DNA of 64,000 bases from NCBI GenBank assembly GCA_963826515.1, contig CAWGXI010000002.1, positions 62,001 to 126,000 of the forward strand, given 5' to 3'. The DNA is from DATFVJ01 sp963826515 (GTDB lineage: Bacteria; Actinomycetota; Actinomycetes; Streptosporangiales; Streptosporangiaceae). The position numbers and the translations under genes are program-made. Positions 1 to 7,962 of the stretch are shown one piece after another. Positions within the stretch are counted from its first letter, which is position 1; every line of letters begins with the position of its first letter. The notes below the pieces were generated by a model. It was not told the origin of the DNA and did no database searches. It was given only the letters and a program-made list of their open reading frames with translations.

Positions 1-154
1 CGGACGTTCATCCCGGTAGTCTTGTGCTTGCCGGAGTACAGCTCTGGGTGGGCGGCCCACGACCAGCACGGGAGCAAGGCGTCCCGTCGACGAGGTACTG
101 GCATCGTTCGTCCAGTTCCTCGGCTGTGGGAACGTATGGTGCGAGCACCTTCTT
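1..154 (-). pseudogene. IS5-type DDE transposase, C-terminal part, cut by window edge
   Basis: This is the continuation of the transposase whose N-terminus lies at 4961-5211 on the same strand. Removing the ISL3 element at 155-4960 and one target-duplication copy gives an uninterrupted reading ...LIKK-VLAPYVPTAEELDERC. About 50 codons later a frameshift interrupts it; the next frame restores DGT-LLPCWSW-AAHPELYSGKH, which looks like the first catalytic block of HTH_Tnp_4/DDE_Tnp_4-type transposases. The gene runs off the window start. Seen: exact continuity across the IS and the frameshift. Inferred: the IS5-like family, from the N-terminal HTH plus this block. Confidence 0.7.
147..154. repeat. 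ISL3 target-site duplication, left copy
   Basis: ACCTTCTT is found directly outside the left ISL3 inverted repeat and again at 4961-4968 outside the right one. Eight bases is the usual ISL3 duplication length. Confidence 0.95.
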
Positions 155-176
155 GGCTCTGGTGCCGTTTCCGTAA

Positions 177-496
177 TCACGCTTTGCCGTCATCGTCCCG
201 GCAGTTCCGGGCATAGGCCGCCGCGGTGAGGGTGGCCATGGCGATGAGGGCTGCGGCGCTGCGGAACCCGTAGGCGCGGTTGATCAGTTTGCGCAGGTGG
301 TGTTGGTGGCTTCGCTGCGGGCGTTGGAGACGCCGTAGTCGTCCAGGGTGTTCCAGATCAGCGGCCTGAGTCTTTTCAGTGTCCTGGCGAGCTTTTCGAA
401 CTCAGGGATGCGGCACCGCTGGGCCCAGGAGATCAGCCCGGCCAGCAGTACCCGGCCGGGCCCGCCCCTGGCCGCGAACACCGCGCGGAGCTGCTC
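177..496 (-). pseudogene. ISL3 transposase, C-terminal part
   Basis: Downstream half of the transposase whose N-terminus is at 3894-4831. The reading EQLRAVFAARGG...LISWAQRCRIPEFEKLARTL aligns with the same stretch of the second ISL3 copy (about 9050-9160). A one-base frameshift near 310 follows ...SEATNT; the alternate frame continues LRKLINRAYGFRSAAALI to a stop at 177-179, just inside the IS end. So the gene was already frameshifted, or became so, besides being split. Confidence 0.85.
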
Positions 497-607
497 TTAC
501 CTGTTAACCGGCCCTCGCGTGGCGACATGCCGGCGAGCACGGGGATCCGCGGTCCGTGACGTGGCTTGTGGGACAGTGGGCGCCGGGCAGGCATCGGGGG
601 GTGCATC

Positions 608-1890
608 ATGCCGCTGCGCGTGGACGTCACGAAGGACGGGCCTCGCCTGCGTGATGACAGCGACGGGGCTGACGCCGCCGCGGTGAACCGGTTCCTCGCC
701 CATCTGACGGCACGCGCGTTCTCCCTGGCTACGGTTCGCGCCTACGCCTTCGACTTGCTCAATTTTCTCCGGTTCTGCGCCGAGCGCCGGCTGGGCCTGG
801 CATCGGTGAGCCCGGCAGACGTGTTCGCCTACCTGGACTGGCAAGCCCGTCCGGCTGGCCGGCCAGGCGGCGCCGTGGTGGTCCGGCTCGCAGACCGCAA
901 GCGCCCCGCCGCGGCGACGATGAACCGGCGGATCGCCGCGGTGCGCGGCCTGTTCGAATACCTGGTGATGGCGGGCGGCATCCCTGGTAATCCGGTACCA
1001 GCGGCGCGCCGCTCGTCTGGGCTGCGGGCACCGGGCCGCGGGCTGCTCGGCCACCTCGGCCCGGGCCGGGCGGCGCTCGGGTGGCCAGCTGGTGCGCACC
1101 GAGCGGCGGCTGCCGGAGTCGCTCGGCCCTTCCGACGTGGCAGCGTTCCTGGCCAGCCTGGCCACCCACCGGGACCGGGCGATCGTGCTGGCCATGCTGG
1201 TTGGCGGGCTGCGCGCGGCCGAGGTGCGCGGGCTGCTGCTGGCGAACGTGGACATGGGGCTGCGCCGGGTCCGGGTGACCGGCAAGGGCCGCCGGGAGCG
1301 GGTGGTGCCCGCCGGCGCCGCGTTCTTCGCCGAGCTCGCCGCCTACCTGCGCCAGGAACGGCCGAAAGGCTGCCGCACCCCGGAATGCTTCGTCGTGCTC
1401 CGCGGCCCGGCAACCGGGCAGCCGCTGACCGGGGCCGGGCTGCGCAGCCTGTTCCGCGGCCACCGGGAACGCTCGGGAGCGACCCGGGTGCGCCCGCACC
1501 GGCTGCGCCACACCTACGTTATCTGTACTGGGTTTTCGGCCTGAGGCACGCCGGAATCCGGGGCTTGCCGCATCGTGCCTCATAAGTATCCGGTACTCGG
1601 TGAGGTACGTGCGGCAAGGCCGGTACCAGGGTCTTTCTCTCTTCGGTGCTGCTTTTGACCTTACGTGGCTCACGTGCCTCAGTTCCGAAAACGGCCATCT
1701 ACCAGGCACTTTGCGAAGTCCAGTACAGATAACCTACGGCAGCGAGCTGGCAGCAGCCGGCATGGACCTGCTGGTGCTGCGCGAGCTGATGGGGCACGCC
1801 TCACCGGAGACCACCGCCAGGTATGTGCACCTGTCGCCGGAGACACTGGCTGCCGAGTACGCGGCCGCCCGGGCGGTGACCAGCCAGTGA
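608..1890 (+). pseudogene. tyrosine recombinase, TnpA-like, frameshifted and split by a MITE
   Basis: Site-specific recombinase of about 330 residues once the lesions are removed. From ATG 608 an N-terminal SAM-like core-binding domain is seen (FLAHLTARAFSLATVRAYAF, then NRRIAAVRGLFEYL). A frameshift between about 1050 and 1090 moves it to the frame holding the catalytic part: GGLRAAEVRGL (first Arg), GKGRRERVVP (Lys) and HRLRHTY (HxxR). Right after HTY it is interrupted by a 216-bp insertion (1518-1733) and resumes GSELAAAGMDLLVLREL, MGHASPETTARYVH (second His and nucleophilic Tyr), stop at 1890. Its TGA overlaps the GTG start of the next recombinase, so the pair was translationally coupled. 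Not functional as it stands. Confidence 0.9.
1518..1733. mobile_element. 216-bp MITE-like insertion
   Basis: Perfect 14-bp terminal inverted repeats (GTTATCTGTACTGG at 1518-1531; its complement at 1720-1733) bound 216 bp with no gene. The flanks carry a 4-bp direct duplication CTAC (1514-1517 and 1734-1737). Removing the element plus one CTAC restores the codons of HTYGSEL in the host recombinase. A second, subterminal inverted repeat is present (1532-1550 against 1673-1692; GTTTTCGG then CTGAGGCACG). Size, termini and lack of coding fit a MITE mobilised in trans; the parent transposase family is not identified. Confidence 0.92.
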
Positions 1891-3872
1891 CCACGGCCGC
1901 CGCTGCTCACCTCGTAGGCTGCGGGAGCTTCGTGCCGCGGGACCTGGTTGACGCCTATGAGGAGCACTGCCGGGCGATGGGGCTCAGCGAACCGGCGATC
2001 GCCGGGCGGCTGGCCGGCGCCCGGCGCTTCCTCGGCGCCCACCCAGACCTCACCGCGTGGATGGACCGGCCGCTGGCGGTGCGGCTGGCCGACCTCAAAC
2101 AGCCGGCGCTGGCCTGGCCACTGGTCAGCTTCGCATTGTTGTCCGGCCGCCTGCGCGCAGACTTCAGCCTGCTGGCCGCCAAGAACGCCGGGCGGGCTTT
2201 CGCCCCGGCGGTGGAGGCGCTCTACCCGGATGACCTAGCGGAGCTGCGGGCCGCAGCGGGGCGCTTGCACTGGGCAGGGCCGTGGGCCAAGGCAGTGCTC
2301 GGGCATGGCCTGCCGCTCGTGGTCGCCGCAGCCGGCCGGGCCCCCTCAGCGCTGACCGAGGCCGACCTCGGCGCAGTCCGCCAGGCGGTACGGACCAGCC
2401 CCTACTACACCCCGGCCGTGCGCCACCAGCGGCTCAGCCATCTGCATAGCCTGGCCCGGCTGCTGTATGAGGCGCGGGTCACCGACACCCCGCCGGTGCA
2501 CCGCCGCGGCGATGGTCCCGGCAACCTCCCCTCCCGGCTGGCCTGCGTCGCCGCCCCGGAGATCCGCCGGGTCATGCTCGCCTGGCTGCAGGCCAAGCAG
2601 GCCGTGGTGCGCGCCTCATCGATCCGCAACCTGGCCAGCCACCTCGCCGCCTTCGGCGAGTTCCTCACCGAGCGCTACCCGGACCTGGCACGGCTCGCTG
2701 ACCTGCGGCGCGAGCACATCGAGGCGTACTGCCAGTTCGTCCCCACCCGGCGCTGGCGCGGCCAGCGCGCGTGCGGCAACCGGATCGGCGCCTACTCGGT
2801 CATCGCCGGGCTGATCGCCATCCGCGGCTTCCTCGATGACATCGGCGCCTGGGGCTGGGCTGAGGCGCCCCCACGCCGGCTCATGTTCGCCACCGACATC
2901 CCCCGCCCGCCCCGCGAGCTGCCCCGCGCGCTCGCCCCCGACGCTGACGCTGCGCTGATGGCCGCCATCGCCGGGCTACCGGACCGGTTCGCCCGGACCG
3001 GGCTTACCGTGCTGCGGGGCTGCGGGCTGCGCATCGGCGAGCTGCTCGACCTCGAGCTCGGCTGCGCCGCTGACTACGGGCCCGCCGGGCACTGGCTGCG
3101 GGTACCGCTCGGCAAGCTCAACAGCGAGCGCAGCGTGCCGCTGGATGACGCGACCCTCGCTGCGATCCAGGACTGGATCGCCTACCGCGGTCCCCAGCGC
3201 GCCCTGCCCCACCCAAGGGACGGGCGGATGACCGACTTCCTGTTCACCGAGCGCGGCCGCCGGACCGGCGAGGCCCGTATCGAGCGCGGGCTGCGCGACG
3301 CGGTACGCGCTGCCGGGCTGACCGGCCCGGACGGCGCCCCGCTGCACGTCACCGCTCACATGCTGCGCCACACCTACGCCACGGCCCTGGCGAACTCCGG
3401 CATGTCGCTGCAGGGACTGATGGCTCTCCTCGGTCACACCACGCCCGAGATGACTCTGCGGTATGCCACCCTCGCCTCACCGACCCTGCGCAACGCCTAC
3501 GAGACCGCGATGGGCCGGATGCGGCCCCGGCTGCCGATCGCACCTGCCGGCAAGCCGATCGTCCCAGACCGCGTCGAGTGGCTGCACGCCGAGATGCTCA
3601 AGACCCGCGTCGCCCACGGCTACTGCGCCCGCGAACTCGCCGCCGAAGCCTGCCCGTACGCCAACATCTGCGAGACCTGCGACAACTTCATCCCCGCCGG
3701 CGAATTCGCCCCCGCGCTGGCCGCCCAGCTCGCCGACATCCAGGCGCTGCGCGACGACGCCGCCGCCCGCGGCTGGACATCAGAGGCCGCCCGCCACGAG
3801 CGGGTCATCCAAGCCCTGAACGGGCACCTCCAGCGGCTCGAGAACACGCCCTCGCCCCGCCCACCGGCCTGA
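1887..3872 (+). CDS. tyrosine recombinase, TnpB-like (661 aa)
   Basis: Large tyrosine recombinase, apparently intact. GTG 1887 overlaps the stop of the upstream recombinase (GTGA). The catalytic set is visible: GCGLRIGELLDLEL (Arg), a Lys in the GKLNSERSVP beta hairpin, HMLRHTYAT (HxxR), then LLGHTTPEMTLRYA (His and Tyr). An extra-long N-terminal half of about 340 residues precedes the catalytic domain. After it comes a Cys-rich tail (CPYANICETCDNF), probably a metal knuckle. At 661 residues it is close to Tn554 TnpB (about 630). It would act with the upstream recombinase in insertion and excision; with that partner broken, the element is probably immobile unless complemented. Confidence 0.88.
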   Translation: MTTAAAAHLVGCGSFVPRDLVDAYEEHCRAMGLSEPAIAGRLAGARRFLGAHPDLTAWMDRPLAVRLADLKQPALAWPLVSFALLSGRLRADFSLLAAKNAGRAFAPAVEALYPDDLAELRAAAGRLHWAGPWAKAVLGHGLPLVVAAAGRAPSALTEADLGAVRQAVRTSPYYTPAVRHQRLSHLHSLARLLYEARVTDTPPVHRRGDGPGNLPSRLACVAAPEIRRVMLAWLQAKQAVVRASSIRNLASHLAAFGEFLTERYPDLARLADLRREHIEAYCQFVPTRRWRGQRACGNRIGAYSVIAGLIAIRGFLDDIGAWGWAEAPPRRLMFATDIPRPPRELPRALAPDADAALMAAIAGLPDRFARTGLTVLRGCGLRIGELLDLELGCAADYGPAGHWLRVPLGKLNSERSVPLDDATLAAIQDWIAYRGPQRALPHPRDGRMTDFLFTERGRRTGEARIERGLRDAVRAAGLTGPDGAPLHVTAHMLRHTYATALANSGMSLQGLMALLGHTTPEMTLRYATLASPTLRNAYETAMGRMRPRLPIAPAGKPIVPDRVEWLHAEMLKTRVAHGYCARELAAEACPYANICETCDNFIPAGEFAPALAAQLADIQALRDDAAARGWTSEAARHERVIQALNGHLQRLENTPSPRPPA

Positions 3873-3893
3873 CCGGCCACCAAGGCCGGTTAA

Positions 3894-4831
3894 TTCATCA
3901 GATAGCCCTTGTAGAGATGCTTGTTGTCGGCGGCGATCTGGGCCAGGGCGGTGCGCTGGGTGCCGGTCAGCTTCTCCGGTTTCTTGCGCAGCGCCCACAT
4001 CCCCGAGCCCAGCGTGGCGGCCTGGTCGTCCTTTCCGGCGGCACGCAGCTCAGTGGCGAGGCGGCGGCGCAGCTCATCGAGGCCATCCCCGGCCCACTTG
4101 ACGACGTGGAAGGGGTCCAGGCAGATCGCGGCCTGCGGGGCCCGCTCGCGGATCACGTCGTGGATCCATTCCGCGCCGTCCGCCGATACGCAGGTGAGCT
4201 GCTTCGCGCGTTCGGGGCCGAGGGCGGTGAAGAACGCGCGCACGGTGTCCTGGCAGCGGCCCTCGGCAGCCCACACCATCCGCCCGGTGCCGTGGTCGGT
4301 GACGGCCATCAGGTACTCGTCCTGCCGCCAGCAGATCTCATCGATCCCGATCCGCCTCAGCCCAGCCAGCCGGTCCGTCCGCCCGGCCAGGTCCGCGACC
4401 ACCCGCCCCACGATCGACTGCAGGGACCGCCACGTGATCCGCAGCAGCCCGGCGGCCTTCTTTCCCGGCATCGCCGCCGCCAGCCACGCCGCGTAGTCCT
4501 CGAACGCGCACGTGTACCGGGAATCGTGCCGTGCCCACGGGACCGCCGCGACGATCACCCCGTGCCGCGGGCAGGCCACCCGCGGCGCGTCCGCCTCCAG
4601 GTAGCACGCCATGACCGCCATATCCAGGGCACGCCACCGGCGCCGGCCCTCCCCGTCATCGCGGTACGGGCGGCGGCACCCGCATAGCGGGCACCGCAGC
4701 CAGTGCCGCTTATCCGGCCGCAGCCGGATCACGAGGACCTCTGTCCCGCCCGGCCCGGCCTCCAGCACCTCGTCCCCGGGCACCACATGCCCGGCATCCA
4801 GCAGCGTCTTCCATAGCTTTGACCTGCGCAC
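3894..4831 (-). pseudogene. ISL3 transposase, N-terminal part
   Basis: Starts at ATG 4831 just inside the right IS end. Residues 40-60 carry a Cys pair CPLCGCRR, the N-terminal zinc-ribbon of ISL3 transposases. The DDE core begins at IGIDEICWRQDEYL (first Asp) and continues LTCVSADGAEWIH and CLDPFHVVKWA (second Asp region). It stops at YKGYLMN because the Tn554-like element is inserted there; the matching C-terminus is at 177-496. The other ISL3 transposase in this window (8072-9345) is a clear homologue over the whole length. Confidence 0.93.
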
Positions 4832-4960
4832 GCCGTCTCCCCGTCATCAGCGAGCTTTCTTTTGACAAGCCAGCACGCTAGCGGGAGACGGCGTGTCCCC
4901 TTTGGGCCGACACGCCACGCGTCGCTATCAACACCCCATTACGGAAACGGCACCAGCGCC

Positions 4961-5211
4961 ACCTTCTTGATGAGCGATGTGATGAGCGATATCGCGCGGC
5001 TGATCGTCGGCTGCGAAGTCCCGTATGTTTCGGCCAGCTCTTCCTGGACCCGGTTCCGGCGCAGATAAGTCAAGGTGACCACGACCGAATCAAACAGTCC
5101 GAGCGACGGCGGCCATTTCTTATCTTCCGGCCCCGTCTCGGTCGAGTGGATCAGCGTGCATAGCTCCACGACTTCGTCTCTGGAAAGTCCCGTGGTATGA
5201 TACACGCGCAA
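4961..5211 (-). pseudogene. IS5-type transposase, N-terminal part
   Basis: The first 80 or so codons of a DDE transposase from TTG 5211. The helix-turn-helix region reads LTYLRRNRVQEELAETYGTS then QPTISRAISLITSLI, typical of HTH_Tnp_4 at the N-terminus of IS5/IS1647-like actinobacterial transposases. It is cut by the ISL3 element after IKK; 4961-4968 is one copy of the duplicated target. The remainder is at 1-154. It is the outermost, oldest layer of the nested stack. Confidence 0.78.
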
Positions 5212-5265
5212 GGCTCGATTCTCTTAGGCTGGATTAGTCACCCAAATCCTTTCGAGAATCGAGCC
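5212..5265. repeat. 12-bp inverted repeat upstream of IS5-type gene
   Basis: GGCTCGATTCTC (5212-5223) is repeated as its perfect complement at 5254-5265 with a 30-base spacer. It lies directly upstream of the TTG start of the IS5-type transposase. It may be the element's terminal repeat plus an internal copy, or an operator or hairpin over the leader. Confidence 0.55.
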
Positions 5266-5286
5266 TCTATTCACGTAGGCACGCCG

Positions 5287-5303
5287 ACTGCGCGCAGTTT
5301 TTT
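5287..5303. terminator. short hairpin followed by T run
   Basis: The self-complementary ACTGCGCGCAGT is followed by six T residues (5298-5303). It resembles a small rho-independent terminator for plus-strand transcription entering from the IS stack, before the transposase gene at 5583. The stem is short. Confidence 0.4.
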
Positions 5304-5582
5304 GCAGACTATTATCCGGCCCCTTGAATAACCATCACTAACCCCAGACCTCCGGTAATCGTTAATTGAGTCCTTGGCCTGACCTGGGGTTCGCTGTCCG
5401 GCCGTCGATGTCGGGATGTCAGCAATCCACCTCCTGCTCAATCGGGGTCCGCCCAAGCTGCCTCGCCGGTGCCCGATCGGGCCGCGCGCGGCCGGTTCGG
5501 CCGTGCGGAAAGGCCCTGTGAGCTGAGGAACTGTCACCTCCCTGAGGTCGAAAAGTAAGCCGATCGTGATCGTTAAAGGGGT

Positions 5583-7835
5583 ATGCTGACCTTCATGAAC
5601 GCCCAGCAGCTCCCCGGCATGCCACCTCCCTGGCGGCTGGCCGTCACCCGCACCGGCGACGGCCGCGTGGTCGCGGTGCACGCCGGCCCGATGCTGCTGT
5701 CGGCCTTCCGCGCCGACGACCTGGAGATGCGGGACCTGACGATCTGCGCGCTCACCGAAGGCAGCCGCTTCCAGGGCAAGACCGTCGCCGCCGCGTTCGG
5801 CGTCCTGCCCTCCCAGGTGTCGCGGATCCGCTCCCGCTACCGCGAGCACGGCGCCAAGGGCCTGGTCCACCAGATGGGCCGCCCGCCGCTGCTCAGCACT
5901 GCCCAGCTGCGGCAGGCCCGCACCTGGGCAGGACAGGGCCTCACCCACGCCGAGATCGGCCGCAGGCTGGGCGTGTCCCGGTCCCGGATCTCCGAACTGC
6001 TCAAACAGCACGGCACGCTGCCCACCCCCGGCCCCCTGTTCGAGGACGCCGATGACACCGAGGCCGCCGGCGCAGACCCGTCCGCCCGCGACGGCCAGGA
6101 CACCGCGCCCGGCCAGCGGACCTGCCGGGATGCCGGGACCGGGCAGGAAACACGCGCAAGCCGCGATGGCCGGACCGCCGACGCTGCGGGCAACGCCGAA
6201 GGGGATGGCGCGACCTGGCGGGTGGCGAGGAGGATCGAGTCCGGGACGGTTGCCTGCCGGTATGCGGGCGCGATGCTGGTGCACGCCTTCACCGACCGGA
6301 TCGGCGCGCGGGGCCTGCTGGCCGCCGGGACGGGCGCGTCGGCCGCCGGGGCCAGCACGCCGGCGGATGACCTGGGCATCCTGGTGTGCACCCAGATGTC
6401 GTTCACCCTCGGTGCGCTGACCCTGGAGCAGGCCAAGCACCTGGCCGCCGCCGACGCCGGGGCGCTGGCCGGGCTGACGTCCCTGCCGTCGCTGCGGACC
6501 TGGCGGCAGCGGCTGGGCGAGCTGGCTGACGGGTGCGACCCGCTGGCGCTGCAGCGCCGGCTGGCCAGCCAGATGCTCGCGATCGAGCCCGCCGAATCGC
6601 AGGTCTACCTGGCCGATGACCACCTGGCCGAGTACACCGGCCACCAGGCGGTCGCGCTCGGCCGCAACCCGCGCCGCGGCAAGCCTGCGAAGGGCCACGA
6701 CGACACCTACATCTGCGACCTGGCCGGGCGGGCGATCGCGTTCACCACCGGGGAGCCCTCCGCGCTGTGCACCACCCTGCCCGGCGCGCTCGCGGCGCTG
6801 ACCGGCGCCCTGCCCGCGCGCGACCAGCCCGGCCCGGACACCAGGCCGCTGATCGTGTCCGGCCGGGGGGCCGCGTTTCCGTCCACCTTCACCGCGGTGG
6901 ACGCGGCCGGGTATGACTGGCTGACCTGGCGGCGCGCCCCCCTGGCGGCCACCACGCTGCTCCCCATCGCGCAGACGATCACCCTGCGCGGCGGCCGCGT
7001 GCGGCAGGTGGCCTGGACCGACGAGCAGGTCACCCTGAAGGACTACGGCAAGCCGGTCCGGCAGCTGGCCCTGTTCGAGCACGGGAAGATGGTCGCCCAG
7101 GCGATCAGCGGCCGGCTCGACGCATGCCCGGCCGAGCTGGCCGGGTGGCTGCGCGGCCGGTGGGCCGAGGAGAACATGTTCAAGTACGACATGGCCAATT
7201 ACGGGCCCGGCATGCTCGCCGATTACGCCGCCGACGAGGTGACCAACACCAAGCCGAAGGCCAACCCGGCCTACGCCACCGCCAAGAAGGCCCAAGCCGC
7301 AGCGAACACCGCGCTGGCCAAGGCCGAGGTCGCGCTGGCGAAACTGCTGGCCGACCCCGCCATCCCGGCCAGGACCAAGAACGGCGAGCTGCTCCCCCGC
7401 GCCCAGCAGAAGATCGAAGCATGCCAGCAGGCGCTCCAGGAAGCCGAGACCGAGCGCAAGAACCACCCCGCGAAACTACCGGCCAGCGAGATCGACCCGG
7501 CCGCGACCCGGGCGATCCTGCACATCAGAAGGCGCTGCCTGCAACTGGTCCTGCGCCTGCTGGCCGCCAACGCCGAGCACTACCTCGCCCGCCACCTCAA
7601 CGCCTACCTCGACGACGAAGACGAGTACCGGGCCATCACCCGGGAAACGATCATCCGCGGACTCGCCGGCACCATCACCTACACGCCCAAGAGCATCACC
7701 GTCACGCTCGACCGGCCTGGCCAGGGTCGCGTCGCCCGCGCCCTTACCCAGCTCCTCGCCGAGATCAACACCCGCCCGCCAAAGCTACCGGGCGACGGCC
7801 GGCCCATCACCTACACCCTCCGGCAGCCATGGTGA
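5583..7835 (+). CDS. large DDE-like transposase (750 aa) with tandem HTH
   Basis: Not a family I can name. Residues about 45-145 contain two helix-turn-helix segments: TVAAAFGVLPSQVSRIRSRY, then TQ-type HTH with EIGRRLGVSRSRISELLKQH. After a polar linker (about 150-215) comes a transposase-like core: VYLADDHLAEYTGH (candidate first Asp), LIVSGRGAAFPSTF where DDE enzymes often have DRG, and WAEENMFKYDMANY (candidate Glu). An Ala/Lys/Glu-rich helical insert (about 555-640) precedes a conserved C-terminal block LVLRLLAANAEHYLARHLNAY. A decayed homologue lies at 36466-37484, so the family moves or has been duplicated. Start ATG 5583; ATG 5595 is an alternative. Short partial inverted matches around GTGATCGT lie just outside both ends, too weak to define termini. 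Confidence 0.72.
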   Translation: MLTFMNAQQLPGMPPPWRLAVTRTGDGRVVAVHAGPMLLSAFRADDLEMRDLTICALTEGSRFQGKTVAAAFGVLPSQVSRIRSRYREHGAKGLVHQMGRPPLLSTAQLRQARTWAGQGLTHAEIGRRLGVSRSRISELLKQHGTLPTPGPLFEDADDTEAAGADPSARDGQDTAPGQRTCRDAGTGQETRASRDGRTADAAGNAEGDGATWRVARRIESGTVACRYAGAMLVHAFTDRIGARGLLAAGTGASAAGASTPADDLGILVCTQMSFTLGALTLEQAKHLAAADAGALAGLTSLPSLRTWRQRLGELADGCDPLALQRRLASQMLAIEPAESQVYLADDHLAEYTGHQAVALGRNPRRGKPAKGHDDTYICDLAGRAIAFTTGEPSALCTTLPGALAALTGALPARDQPGPDTRPLIVSGRGAAFPSTFTAVDAAGYDWLTWRRAPLAATTLLPIAQTITLRGGRVRQVAWTDEQVTLKDYGKPVRQLALFEHGKMVAQAISGRLDACPAELAGWLRGRWAEENMFKYDMANYGPGMLADYAADEVTNTKPKANPAYATAKKAQAAANTALAKAEVALAKLLADPAIPARTKNGELLPRAQQKIEACQQALQEAETERKNHPAKLPASEIDPAATRAILHIRRRCLQLVLRLLAANAEHYLARHLNAYLDDEDEYRAITRETIIRGLAGTITYTPKSITVTLDRPGQGRVARALTQLLAEINTRPPKLPGDGRPITYTLRQPW

Positions 7836-7954
7836 TTGCGCTGTCACGATCACCGATTGCCGGAGATCTGTAACCCTGGCTTTTCATTCGCTGATCGGCG
7901 GATGATCGGCGCGCCATCAATAGAAAGTCCTCCTGACCTGGGACGATAAGGGTG

Positions 7955-7962
7955 CTGAAGCC
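7955..7962. repeat. ISL3 target-site duplication (second ISL3), left copy
   Basis: CTGAAGCC lies directly outside the left inverted repeat and again at 9380-9387 outside the right one. Confidence 0.95.

Larger units (their letters stand above)
497..3893 (+). mobile_element. Tn554-like element with two tyrosine recombinases
   Basis: This 3.4-kb segment splits the ISL3 transposase gene. It carries two overlapping plus-strand tyrosine recombinase genes of about 330 and 661 residues, the size and order of TnpA/TnpB in Tn554-type transposons; no third tnpC-like gene is visible. Short perfect inverted termini TTAACCGGCC (504-513) and GGCCGGTTAA (3884-3893) bound it. The right terminus abuts the ISL3 coding sequence directly; the left is separated from it by seven foreign bases (497-503, TTACCTG), as expected for a strand-exchange core carried from a previous site. 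No target duplication is seen. The Tn554-type assignment is inference. Confidence 0.75.
155..4960 (-). mobile_element. ISL3-family insertion sequence, itself interrupted
   Basis: Terminal inverted repeats of 22 bp lie at 155-176 and 4939-4960 and match at 21 of 22 positions; the outer end starts GGCTCTGGTGCC and the inner end reads GTTTCCGTAA. Perfect 8-bp direct repeats flank it. The only native gene is an ISL3 transposase on the minus strand, split at 3894/496 by a Tn554-like element (497-3893). Without that insert the IS would be about 1.4 kb, a normal ISL3 size. It sits inside an IS5-type transposase gene. Confidence 0.95.

Noticed and set aside
5271..7466. Long open minus-strand frame of about 730 codons opposite the 750-aa transposase
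   Set aside because: Gly/Arg/Pro-rich text without domains; a frame left open by high GC opposite a real gene.
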